A stretch of 64,000 bases of DNA from Sphingomonas_D zeicaulis. Lineage in GTDB: Bacteria > Pseudomonadota > Alphaproteobacteria > Sphingomonadales > Sphingomonadaceae. The notes beneath the pieces were generated by a model. The model was not told where the DNA came from. It was given only the letters and a program-made list of their open reading frames with translations, and did no database searches. Positions 17,178 through 23,919 of this stretch are shown piece by piece (the first letter of the stretch is position 1; every line of letters starts with the position of its first letter). The translations under genes were made by a program, and so were the position numbers. Location: NCBI RefSeq assembly GCF_050433225.1, contig NZ_JBNPXQ010000007.1, positions 1-64,000 on the forward strand. The letters run 5' to 3'.

Positions 17178-18242
17178 ATGACCCACTACAGCCCGATCCG
17201 CCCGCCCTTCGCCGATGCCCACATCCACCTCCGCTTCGACGATCGCCGCTTCCACCGCTGGCGGCTGGAACACCGCATCATCCTTGAGCGGACGGCCGAC
17301 GCGCTGGTCTGCGCGCTGCGCTTCACCCCACCCGAGGCGAGCCTGCTGCAGTGGAAAGCGGGCGCAATGGTGGAGATCACGTTCCTCCCCCCTCCCGCTC
17401 GCGGGAGGGGCCGGGGGAGGGCGTGTCAGGATTCGGTGCCTTCAATGGACAGGCCCTCCCCTAACCCAGCGATACAGCCGGGCGAGGTCAGTCATGCCCC
17501 CGGCATGACTGAGGGATTGCCGGGGACAATCCCGGCCTCACCCGGCTGCATCGCTCGCAGGCGGGAGGGGGACTTGGCTCCCATCACCCTCCCCATCGCC
17601 GGCGGCGTCCTCGTCGCGCCGCATGTCGCGGCAGCCCTACTCCCATCCGGCTTCGCCTGGAGCGGCCCGCCCCGCCCCACCATTCGCTTGCCAATCGCCT
17701 CGATCGCAGCGGACGGCGCGCTCGACCTGATCCTCGTCCACCGCCCTGCGCAGCAAAGCCCTGCGGTCGCCACGGTGATGCGCCACCTGCTCGGCAGCGG
17801 CGATGCCGATCTCCGCATCGCCGACGTTGCGCCGCCGCGCATCACCGACCCCGCGCTCACCATCGCCTGCGATCTGGACGGTCTCGCCAGCCTGCGGGCG
17901 ATCCTGCGTGACCGCGCCGGTCGCGGGCTGCCGTCGCCCGCGATCGCGACGACCGTCGATCCCGTTCTTCTCCAGCGCGTGCTGGGCGAGGATCTGCCGC
18001 GCCGCCGCGTCGCGCGCATCCGCACGATCGACCCGCAGGCCGCCCGCGTCGACATCGCGCACCACCTCGCGGCACGGTGTGACGATGGCGCCCCCGTGCT
18101 GATCGTGGGCGCCGCCGCCGGTTTCATCACCCCGGTCGAAACCCTGCTGCGCGCGCGCTTCGGCGTTACCGCGTTCGATGCGATGCTCGCCGCCGGCACG
18201 TGGCGGCGCTACCCTGCCGACGCGCAGGCGGTGGCGGGGTGA
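17178..18242 (+). CDS. uncharacterised protein carrying an in-frame palindromic repeat
   Basis: A 354-residue protein of unknown function. Two parts read as ordinary protein: residues 1-69 (start MTHYSPIRPPFADAHIHLRF) and about 132-354 (AHHLAARCDDGAPVLIVGA in the C-terminal part). Between them about 62 residues, low in complexity and rich in Pro, Arg and Gly, are encoded by a palindromic repeat at 17386-17572 that stays in frame without a stop. This resembles the way Rickettsia palindromic elements enter genes. I see no catalytic motif or membrane helix. It may be functional with an inserted loop, or decaying. Confidence 0.6.
   Translation: MTHYSPIRPPFADAHIHLRFDDRRFHRWRLEHRIILERTADALVCALRFTPPEASLLQWKAGAMVEITFLPPPARGRGRGRACQDSVPSMDRPSPNPAIQPGEVSHAPGMTEGLPGTIPASPGCIARRREGDLAPITLPIAGGVLVAPHVAAALLPSGFAWSGPPRPTIRLPIASIAADGALDLILVHRPAQQSPAVATVMRHLLGSGDADLRIADVAPPRITDPALTIACDLDGLASLRAILRDRAGRGLPSPAIATTVDPVLLQRVLGEDLPRRRVARIRTIDPQAARVDIAHHLAARCDDGAPVLIVGAAAGFITPVETLLRARFGVTAFDAMLAAGTWRRYPADAQAVAG
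17386..17572. repeat. nested palindromic repeat element inside a CDS
   Basis: The outer element pairs TCCCCCCTCCCGC (17386-17398) with GCGGGAGGGGGA (17561-17572), and an inner stem 17406-17427 with 17448-17467. It is split by a second, different palindrome at 17468-17555. The arms of the second element begin AGCGATACAGCCGGG and end CCCGGCTGCATCGCT. It contains two further hairpins (GTCATGCC/GGCATGAC and GGATTGCCGGG/CCCGGCAATCC-type). One repeat therefore appears to have inserted into another, and the pair lies in the 17178-18242 reading frame. Confidence 0.75.
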
Positions 18243-18249
18243 CGCGCGC

Positions 18250-18618
18250 TCAGCCGAAGCGGCAGGCGCAGAACTTGTTGCCGTCGAGATCGCGGAAATA
18301 GGCCATGTAAAAGCCCGCGCCACGCTCTCCCGGTGCACCCTCGCAGGTGCCGCCGAGTTCGATCGCCTTGGCGTGGAACGAGTCGACCGCCTCGCGGCTG
18401 GGCATCTCGAACGCGACCATCGCGCCGTTGCCCGCGCTCGCCGCGGCGCGATCGAACGGGGTGAGCACGCCGAGCAGCAGCTTGCCATCCTTGCCGAACA
18501 TCGCGCCACCGCGCGGATGGTCGAAAATCTTCGCAGCGCCCTGCGTCTCAAGCAGCGCCGAAAAGAAGGGAATCGACTTTTCAAGATCGTTGGAGCCGAT
18601 CGTAGCGTAGCTCAACAT
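18250..18618 (-). CDS. VOC family protein (glyoxalase/bleomycin-resistance fold)
   Basis: A 122-residue protein starting at the second of two adjacent ATGs (18618), eight bases from GGGGAG. It is a single VOC unit with two beta-alpha-beta-beta-beta modules: MLSYATIGSNDLEKSIPFF at the start and a C-terminal GFYMAYFRDLDGNKFCACRF strand with a typical DPDGN-like turn. VOC proteins may be lyases, dioxygenases or binding proteins. Metal ligands are not clear here (no early His), so the activity is unknown. Similar short proteins are usually annotated only as VOC family. Confidence 0.8.
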   Translation of the reverse strand: MLSYATIGSNDLEKSIPFFSALLETQGAAKIFDHPRGGAMFGKDGKLLLGVLTPFDRAAASAGNGAMVAFEMPSREAVDSFHAKAIELGGTCEGAPGERGAGFYMAYFRDLDGNKFCACRFG

Positions 18619-18786
18619 CATCACTCTCCCCTGCTTTCGACTGCGCATAGCGCGACACATACCACCAACCAATGATGAAATGCGCGAGATGGATGGCGAT
18701 GGAGATATCGCCATGGCGGTGCTGCGACGGCTGCGATCATCGTAATTTTTCATGGCGTCTCTTCCGCTGATGCCTCCGCAACCTAA

Positions 18787-18803
18787 ATGATATTTTGTAT
18801 CAT
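18787..18803. promoter_or_regulatory. perfect palindrome before the MerC gene, Fur-family-like operator
   Basis: ATGATA-TTTTG-TATCAT is a 17-bp perfect inverted repeat, 23 bases before the MerC start and within the divergent VOC/MerC gap. AT-rich palindromes of this size are typical of Fur-family metal sensors (Fur, Zur, Mur). Metal control is inferred; the sequence does not match any one consensus closely. Confidence 0.45.
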
Positions 18804-18826
18804 AACCGCAGGACGTTTCCCCGCTC

Positions 18827-19231
18827 ATGCCGCACGCCCAAAGCCGCCCGGTCGCCGCCGACCGGCGCACCGATCTCGTCGAAGGTGCCGCCGTCTCGGC
18901 CTCGCTGCTGTGCCTCGTCCACTGCCTGGCGTTGCCGCTGATGCTGATGGTGTTGCCCGGGGCGATCGGCCTGTTCGCGCAGTCGGAGGCGTTCCACGCG
19001 GTGGCACTGCTGCTCGTCGTCCCCTCCGCGCTCGCCGCCTTCTGGCTCGGCCACCGCCGCCACCGCGCGCCGCTGCCCGCCTTGTTCGGCGTCGCCGGCG
19101 TCGCCGGGCTGGTGCTCGGCCTGCTGCCGCTGCTGCCCGAGGACGGTCAGCGCTGGGTGACGGTCGCAGGCAGCCTGCTGCTGGTCGCGGGGCATCTGCT
19201 CAACTGGCGGCTGCGGGCGCGGGCGGTGTGA
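18827..19231 (+). CDS. MerC-domain membrane protein
   Basis: A 134-residue inner-membrane protein with four hydrophobic helices. The first carries LLCLVHCLALPLML with the CxxHC arrangement of MerC, in which the cysteines can bind a soft or transition metal. The second Cys pair used by mercury-type MerC is not present, and there is no mer operon around it. In many genomes such stand-alone MerC-domain proteins lie in metal-regulated loci. The palindrome at 18787-18803 fits that. It might handle zinc or iron rather than mercury. Confidence 0.75.
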   Translation: MPHAQSRPVAADRRTDLVEGAAVSASLLCLVHCLALPLMLMVLPGAIGLFAQSEAFHAVALLLVVPSALAAFWLGHRRHRAPLPALFGVAGVAGLVLGLLPLLPEDGQRWVTVAGSLLLVAGHLLNWRLRARAV

Positions 19232-19244
19232 ACCGCGCGCCCGC

Positions 19245-19787
19245 TCAGAGCCGCATACCGAGCCAGATCACGGCTTCAGTCGATACTGCGACGATCGGTT
19301 CGATCAGCGCGCGCCAAACCTTGCTGCCGCCCAGATGGTCAAGTGAGGCATCATGATGCGCCCGTTCGTCGCGGATGATCGTGCGCAGCAGGGTGACAGC
19401 CTCATCGTCCCGTCCCGCCAGCGCCTCGATCTGCGCTTCCATATGCCGCAGCACGACGCGCTCGATCGCGACCGTGGTGGCGGCGATCGCCTGCCGGCCG
19501 GTCAGCCCGGTCAGCGCACCGAGTACGAACCCGCCGGCCCCACACAATAGGAAACTGCGGCAGCGCGGGCGCCCGCGGCGCGTTAACTCGCCGCCGAACG
19601 CCGCGCGATGGCTGCGTTCGTGAGCGATGAAGGCGTCGATCTCGGCGACCAGGCCGGGCGCGCGCCATCGCGCCATCCAGCGCTGCGCACGATAGGCGCA
19701 GACCGCGCCATGCTCTCCGGCATGATCCACCTTCATCACCCGATCGCCCAGCACTTCCCCGGGCGCTAGGCATGCCGCGACCGTCAT
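19245..19787 (-). CDS. coq7: Coq7-family demethoxyubiquinone hydroxylase-like protein
   Basis: A 180-residue ferritin-like di-iron protein. Candidate iron ligands occur in the Coq7 order: the Glu in DHAGEHGAV, ExxH in AHERSH, Glu in HMEAQIEAL and ExxH in RDERAHHD, on a four-helix bundle. Coq7 adds the last hydroxyl in ubiquinone synthesis at the inner membrane. Two hydrophobic patches (LLCGAGGFVLGALTGL, VAVSTEAVIWLGM) suit membrane binding. It overlaps the upstream lipoprotein gene by four bases. The two do not have an obvious shared role. Confidence 0.82.
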   Translation of the reverse strand: MTVAACLAPGEVLGDRVMKVDHAGEHGAVCAYRAQRWMARWRAPGLVAEIDAFIAHERSHRAAFGGELTRRGRPRCRSFLLCGAGGFVLGALTGLTGRQAIAATTVAIERVVLRHMEAQIEALAGRDDEAVTLLRTIIRDERAHHDASLDHLGGSKVWRALIEPIVAVSTEAVIWLGMRL

Positions 19788-20467
19788 CGGCGCTCTCCGC
19801 CGGCTGCGGCAGGCGGCGGTTCCTCGAACGCATTGCGGATCGCAACGTGCATCCGCACCAGCCGCTCGATCTTCGTCCGATCCAGCCGGTAGCTGCCACC
19901 GCCCGGCGGCTCGATCGTCTCGAAATCGGTGTAGGAGGATCCATTCCGCCCCTGGTCGATCGCCAGGATGCAGCCATAGGGAAAGGGGTAGCCATCGGTG
20001 TAGCGCCAGCAGCCGACCCAGTAGCGATGGCCGTCAACCGTGCCGGCCAGCCGCCCGCGCACAGGGCCCGCATAGGACTTGTCGCCTGCAGTATAGGCGA
20101 TGTCGGGCTGCTCCGGCCATTGGTCGGGATGGCCGCGAGCGATGCGGAAAGCGCCCTCATAGCTGTTCGGCTCCAGATCGAAGGTGGCCGACGCTGCGCG
20201 CGGATGATAGCCGATGTCGAAGCCGATCAGCCGCCCGTCGGTGCGAAGGAAGCGCAGTGAGCAACTGCTCCAGATCGGCCCCTGGCTCGACGTGGCGCCG
20301 CACAGCAGCGCATCGGCATCGGGCCAGCTCAAGGTGCGGCCATCGGGCAGCGGGCGCGTCTGAGCGGCGATGCCGGTGGTGCGCCAGTGGGCAAGGGGAC
20401 GGGTGTAGACCGCCGCATCCTTCGGCGCCTCGGTGCAGGCGGCCAGCGCCAGTGCCGGCAGGATCAA
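19784..20467 (-). CDS. putative lipoprotein of unknown function
   Basis: A 227-residue protein with a lipobox LAAC at residues 8-11 after a short hydrophobic stretch. The start is a TTG at 20467. No ATG or GTG lies between it and the upstream region in frame, and the resulting signal peptide is short, so translation may begin at another rare codon a little upstream. The mature part is rich in Trp, Tyr and Gly and has four further Cys (LLCGATSS, WSSCSLRF, VGCWRYTD, YGCILAID) that could form two disulphides in the periplasm. I recognise no family. It is coupled to coq7 by an ATGA overlap. Confidence 0.65.
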   Translation of the reverse strand: MILPALALAACTEAPKDAAVYTRPLAHWRTTGIAAQTRPLPDGRTLSWPDADALLCGATSSQGPIWSSCSLRFLRTDGRLIGFDIGYHPRAASATFDLEPNSYEGAFRIARGHPDQWPEQPDIAYTAGDKSYAGPVRGRLAGTVDGHRYWVGCWRYTDGYPFPYGCILAIDQGRNGSSYTDFETIEPPGGGSYRLDRTKIERLVRMHVAIRNAFEEPPPAAAGGERR

Positions 20468-20492
20468 CGCGATGCGAGAGCGGTTTGAACGG

Positions 20493-20948
20493 TCAATTGG
20501 CAGGAACCGACTCCTTGGTCAGTTGCCCCGCCGCGATGCGCCAGCCATCGCGATCGGAGGTCGCGACCAATATCAATGCGCGCTGCAGCCCGGGCACCGG
20601 CTTGCCATCGCGGATGAAATCCATGTGGAAGAACAGGGTGACCACGTCGCGCCGCAGCCGATGGATCTCGGGCGTGCCCTTGAGCGCGATCATGCTGCGC
20701 GATGCCCAGCCGCCGGAACCATGGATGCTGGCGAATTCCCGCACAATGGCATCCCTGCCCTGCGTACGCTCCTCCGCCACCGGCACCCATGTCGCATCCT
20801 CGGAATAAAGCCGCTCGAAGGCAGCAGCGTCATGCGCGTTCCACGCCGCGACGAAGGCGGGCGCAACCGCATCCGGAGACGCCACCTGTGCCAGCGCGGG
20901 TACAGGCAGCAGCCAGAGGAAGAGCAAGGCAAGACTCCAGCGCCGCAT
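20493..20948 (-). CDS. secreted NTF2-like (SnoaL / DUF4440) protein
   Basis: A 151-residue protein starting at 20948, with GAGG eight bases upstream and a signal peptide (MRRWSLALLFLWLLPVPALAQ). The rest is a cone-shaped NTF2-like fold: FVAAWNAHDAAAFERLYSED is the standard first-helix pattern, and paired strands end with RDGWRIAAGQL. These domains bind small molecules or act as isomerases; no catalytic residues can be assigned. It is related to the SgcJ/EcaC group. It sits upstream of the lipoprotein gene on the same strand. Confidence 0.75.
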   Translation of the reverse strand: MRRWSLALLFLWLLPVPALAQVASPDAVAPAFVAAWNAHDAAAFERLYSEDATWVPVAEERTQGRDAIVREFASIHGSGGWASRSMIALKGTPEIHRLRRDVVTLFFHMDFIRDGKPVPGLQRALILVATSDRDGWRIAAGQLTKESVPAN

Positions 20949-21037
20949 GCCATCACCTCGATTGATCTCGTCGACACCGCGTACCAAATTCCATGCGTCG
21001 GCGCGACGGTGCGCACGGCTTTCCGCGCACGGATCGT

Positions 21038-21886
21038 CTAGTCGCCCGCTCGCTCGATCGCCGGCGCGGCGAGCGCCTCCATCTTCGCATAGCCCGCCGG
21101 GGTGGGGTGAACGCCGTCGGTTGCGTCCGCTGTGGAGAGGCCGCCGCGGCCATCGTCCATCGCCGCGAAATAATCGATCAACGTCAGTTTGCGCGCCTGC
21201 GCGAGGGTGCGGATCCACGCGTTCAGATCGGCGATGCCGCGCACCGGATCGACCTCCGGTCGCCAGAAATAATGCCGCGCCGGCAGCACCGTGCCGATCA
21301 CGACGCGGATCTTGTTGGCCTCCGCAAGATCAACCATCGCGGTGATGTTATTGCGGATATCGGCCTGGCTGGTCGGCCCGGTATTGCCGGCGACATCGTT
21401 GGTGCCGGCGAGGATGTGAACCAGCTTCGGCTTGAGCGCGATCACGTCCGCCTGGAAGCGCAGCAGCATCTGCGCCGTCGTCTGGCCGCTGATGCCACGA
21501 TCGACCCTATTCTTGTTCGCGAACCATGATGGCCGCTCGCGCAGCCAGCCCTCGGTGATCGAATCACCCATGAACACGACACGCGCGGCCGTGGCTGCCG
21601 GCAACTTCGCATTCTCCGCGCGGTAGCGGCACAGGCCCGCGAAATCGGCGAGACGGACCTGCTTCTGCCACTCCCGGAACGCCGTCTCTTCCTGTCCGGT
21701 GCGCGGCGGAATCGCCGTCTTGGCCGCCCGCGCTTGCGCAGCGCGGGCCGAATAGGCGGCGACGATCGCGGGCTGCGGGGGGAGTTCGGCGCAGGGATCG
21801 GCAAACAGCCCGAAGCGTTCGCCCGGCTGGGCAGCAAGCGGTGCTGCCGTCAGCATCGCGGTTATCGCCGCACAGATTGCCTTCAT
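21038..21886 (-). CDS. secreted SGNH/GDSL hydrolase
   Basis: A 282-residue exported esterase-type enzyme; the start at 21886 gives a clear signal peptide (MKAICAAITAMLTAAPLAAQ). SGNH blocks: FMGDSITEGW with Ser109, a Gly near 131 (RGISGQTT), GTND with Asn163, and DGVHPTPAGY near 262-271 with the catalytic Asp/His. It is closest to the platelet-activating-factor acetylhydrolase-like SGNH group, whose members in this kind of genome often deacetylate sugars. An N-terminal insert of about 80 residues before the fold is unusual. The substrate is not known. Confidence 0.8.
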   Translation of the reverse strand: MKAICAAITAMLTAAPLAAQPGERFGLFADPCAELPPQPAIVAAYSARAAQARAAKTAIPPRTGQEETAFREWQKQVRLADFAGLCRYRAENAKLPAATAARVVFMGDSITEGWLRERPSWFANKNRVDRGISGQTTAQMLLRFQADVIALKPKLVHILAGTNDVAGNTGPTSQADIRNNITAMVDLAEANKIRVVIGTVLPARHYFWRPEVDPVRGIADLNAWIRTLAQARKLTLIDYFAAMDDGRGGLSTADATDGVHPTPAGYAKMEALAAPAIERAGD

Positions 21887-21944
21887 CACATCCGCTCTCC
21901 ACCTGTTGTCGCCGCCTTCTGGCACGGCGAGGATGGGGCGCCAA

Positions 21945-22367
21945 TCAGGCGTCGGACGGCGCATGCCCCTCGAACGAGGCGAGGATCGGGCAGGGCCCGG
22001 CGCCGCCCTGCCCGCAGCGATCGGCCAGCCGAGCGAGCGCGTCACGCGCCTGCTGCAGTTCGGCGATGCGCAGGTCGAGCGCCGCCACCCGCGCCTGAGC
22101 CAGCGCGTGCGCCCGAGCACGATCCTCGCCGGCATCGAGTTCAAGCAGTTCGCCGATCTCCGCCAAGGTGAACCCCGCCGCCTGCGCCTGCCGGATGAAG
22201 CGCAGCCGACGCACATCCTCCATGCCGTAGCGGCGCACCGATCCGCTCCCGTCCGGCACCCCCAACAGCCCCTTGCGCTGGTAGAAACGCACCGTTTCCA
22301 CCCCCACGCAGCCCGCCGCGGCGAAGGCGCCGATGGTCAGTGCGACCGGCTCTTGACTCCGTATCAT
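21945..22367 (-). CDS. MerR-type regulator lacking one mercury-binding cysteine
   Basis: A 140-residue MerR-family activator: winged helix (TIGAFAAAGCVGVETVRFYQ, 11-30), dimerisation coiled coil (about 80-115) and metal loop. Mercury MerR uses three cysteines. The two C-terminal ones are here (Cys118 in LADRCGQ and Cys126 in PCPILASF), but the first, normally in an LExGxxC segment at the start of the coiled coil, is Arg83 (LDAGEDR). The sensor may therefore recognise something else. The ATG at 22367 lies inside the mer-type operator, so the regulator would repress itself. It diverges from the glutaredoxin-MauE gene. Confidence 0.8.
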   Translation of the reverse strand: MIRSQEPVALTIGAFAAAGCVGVETVRFYQRKGLLGVPDGSGSVRRYGMEDVRRLRFIRQAQAAGFTLAEIGELLELDAGEDRARAHALAQARVAALDLRIAELQQARDALARLADRCGQGGAGPCPILASFEGHAPSDA

Positions 22368-22383
22368 GGTACGGAAGCTAGGA
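22353..22383 (+). promoter_or_regulatory. mer-type promoter/operator 1
   Basis: TTGACT at 22353-22358 is a -35 element, then the dyad CCGTA-TCATGG-TACGG (22359-22374). With the 19-base spacer typical of MerR-activated promoters, a weak -10 follows at about 22378-22383. The layout and sequence nearly repeat the Tn501 mer promoter (CCGTAC-N4-GTACGG behind TTGACT). It drives the glutaredoxin-MauE gene and covers the merR start codon. Confidence 0.75.
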
Positions 22384-22409
22384 AGGCGTCGACACATGAC
22401 AACCACCCC

Positions 22410-22430
22410 TTGAACCGTACCGCAGTACGG
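22410..22430 (+). promoter_or_regulatory. mer-type operator 2
   Basis: A second dyad, CCGTAC-CGCA-GTACGG, perfect over 6-bp arms (22415-22430), follows a TTGAA (-35-like). It lies 40 bases before the glutaredoxin-MauE start. It matches operator 1 and the Tn501 site, so the promoter has two MerR boxes in tandem. No good -10 is seen for this copy; it may be a second promoter or an extra binding site. Confidence 0.6.
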
Positions 22431-22468
22431 CCCCCATCTGGGTGGCGTTCGCTTGATGGAGACTGATC

Positions 22469-23212
22469 ATGGCCAGCGTCGCGAAGCGCGCCGAACTGTA
22501 TCGCATGGAAATGCCGACGCACACCTGCCCCTATGGGCTGAAGGCCAGGCATCTGCTGCGCAGCGCCGGCTATGCCGTCGAGGATCACAGGCTGACCAGC
22601 CGCGCCGAGACCGACGCGTTCAAGGCCGCGCACCACGTGGCGACAACGCCGCAAATCTTCATCGACGGCCGGCGCATCGGCGGGCATGACGATCTCCGCC
22701 GCTTCCTCGGCAAGCGCGTGGCCGACCCCAAGGCGACCAGTTACCGCCCCGTCGCCGCCTTGTTCGCGATGACCGCGCTGATGGCGCTGGCGGCGAGCTA
22801 CGCGGCCTCGGGCGAGATCCTCGCGATGCGCGCGGCGGAATGGTTCATCGGCTTCTCGATGGTCGTGCTCGCGCTGCTCAAGCTGCAGAATGTCGAGAGC
22901 TTCGCGACGATGTTCCTGAACTACGACCTGCTGGCAAAGCGCTGGGTGCCCTATTCCTATATCTACCCCTTCGCGGAGGGGCTTGCGGGCGTGCTGATGG
23001 TGGCCGGCGCGCTGAACTGGGTTTCGATCCCGGTGGCTTTGTTCATCGGCACGGTCGGCGCGGTCTCGGTGGTGAAGGCGGTTTACATCGACCGGCGCGA
23101 ATTGAAATGCGCCTGCGTCGGCGGGTCGAGCAACGTGCCGCTGGGGGCGCTGTCATTGACCGAGAATCTGATGATGATCGCGATGGCGGCGTGGATGGCG
23201 CTAGGGCATTGA
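22469..23212 (+). CDS. glutaredoxin-MauE membrane fusion protein
   Basis: A 247-residue protein. Residues 1-85 form a glutaredoxin-like domain with the monothiol site TCPYG (Cys20) and the cis-Pro segment TTPQIFIDG (59-67). Residues about 92-247 form a four-helix MauE/DoxX-type membrane domain ending in a periplasm- or cytoplasm-facing CAC motif (Cys214, Cys216). Such fusions shuttle electrons or bind soft metals at the inner membrane. It is under two mer-type operators with a divergent MerR regulator, so it is probably induced by a thiol-reactive metal or similar stress. The reaction is unknown. Confidence 0.75.
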   Translation: MASVAKRAELYRMEMPTHTCPYGLKARHLLRSAGYAVEDHRLTSRAETDAFKAAHHVATTPQIFIDGRRIGGHDDLRRFLGKRVADPKATSYRPVAALFAMTALMALAASYAASGEILAMRAAEWFIGFSMVVLALLKLQNVESFATMFLNYDLLAKRWVPYSYIYPFAEGLAGVLMVAGALNWVSIPVALFIGTVGAVSVVKAVYIDRRELKCACVGGSSNVPLGALSLTENLMMIAMAAWMALGH

Positions 23213-23243
23213 GGGCCGCGGTTCGATCGGCCTGGAGGCCATC

Positions 23244-23630
23244 TCACCAAAGCCGCTGAACGGTGAAATCGTCAAAAAGCGCCTCGTTCGAAACAAGCAT
23301 CATATCTTCAGCCTGCGCTTGCGCGATCAGGAAGCGATCGAACGGATCCTTGTGCGCGATCTTCATCTCGCCGGCCGCTCGTGCATGACGAACCGTGATC
23401 GCAAGTTCGGCAAAGCCCTGAGACGCGATTACGGCTTCGAAATCCGTGGCCAGCAAGGCGGCATCGGGCAGCTTGCCGATACGGAATTTCGTCGCAACCT
23501 CCATCGCGGAAGCTGCGCTCACTGCGACTTCATTGGCTTCATCAGCGATGGCTTCACGCGCCCGGTGGCTGAGCGCCTCGTCTCCGTTCAGCCACCAGAT
23601 CAGTGCATGCGTGTCGAGCAGCAGCTTCAA
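23244..23630 (-). CDS. PIN-domain toxin (VapC-type)
   Basis: A 128-residue PIN nuclease. Acidic residues for the metal site are visible: Asp6 in LLLDTHALIWWL, Glu44 in SAMEVATKF, and the Asp pair in HKDPFDRFL near 94-99. PIN toxins cut RNA, often initiator tRNA or rRNA loops. The gene overlaps the upstream antitoxin by four bases, the standard coupling. The HALIWWL start and FDRFLIAQA block match the PIN subfamily that usually pairs with Phd-type antitoxins, as it does here. Confidence 0.85.
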   Translation of the reverse strand: MKLLLDTHALIWWLNGDEALSHRAREAIADEANEVAVSAASAMEVATKFRIGKLPDAALLATDFEAVIASQGFAELAITVRHARAAGEMKIAHKDPFDRFLIAQAQAEDMMLVSNEALFDDFTVQRLW

Positions 23631-23860
23631 TCGAAATTCCAGCCTTCCAGTTCATCGTCCGGCAGCGGTTCGTTAAAGCGGTCGTCCATCGCGATCTTGC
23701 CCTTGAGAGCGCCGAACTGGCGCCGACCGAGTGGCTTCACAGGGACAAGGCGCACCGCCGGAACGCTGCCGCGCGCGATGATGACCTCCTCGCCGGCCAG
23801 CGCGGTGGCAATCAGCTTCGAAAGATTCGTCTTGGCATCATGAACCGAGAATTGCGCCAT
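23627..23860 (-). CDS. Phd/YefM-type antitoxin
   Basis: A 77-residue protein. The N-terminal DNA-binding half shows the Phd pattern (FSVHDAKTNLSKLIATAL, then GEEVIIARGSVPAVRLVPV). The C-terminal half (KIAMDDRFNEPLPDDELEGW) is the acidic, unstructured part that folds on the toxin. It should neutralise the PIN toxin and repress the operon by binding the palindrome at 23872-23891, just upstream of its start. Confidence 0.87.
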   Translation of the reverse strand: MAQFSVHDAKTNLSKLIATALAGEEVIIARGSVPAVRLVPVKPLGRRQFGALKGKIAMDDRFNEPLPDDELEGWNFD

Positions 23861-23871
23861 CCGCGCCTCCT

Positions 23872-23891
23872 TTAGCTAAGTATATAGCTAA
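23872..23891. promoter_or_regulatory. palindromic operator of the toxin-antitoxin pair
   Basis: TTAGCTA-AGTATA-TAGCTAA is a perfect inverted repeat 11 bases upstream of the antitoxin start. The same stretch can be read as two AGCTAAG direct repeats. It overlaps the only AT-rich segment nearby and probably covers the promoter, so binding of the antitoxin-toxin complex would shut the operon off. Confidence 0.6.
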
Positions 23892-23919
23892 GCGTCGATC
23901 AACCTTCAACGCCGGCACC

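Noticed and set aside
18622..18786. Membrane-like frame on the minus strand (IAIHLAHFIIGWWYVSRYAQ) upstream of the VOC gene
   Set aside because: It has no start codon in frame and an upstream TGA close by. It may be the remnant of a small gene but cannot be called.
18827..23212. A mercury-resistance operon built from MerC and MerR
   Set aside because: They are 3 kb apart, there is no merA, merP or merT, and both lack one expected cysteine element.
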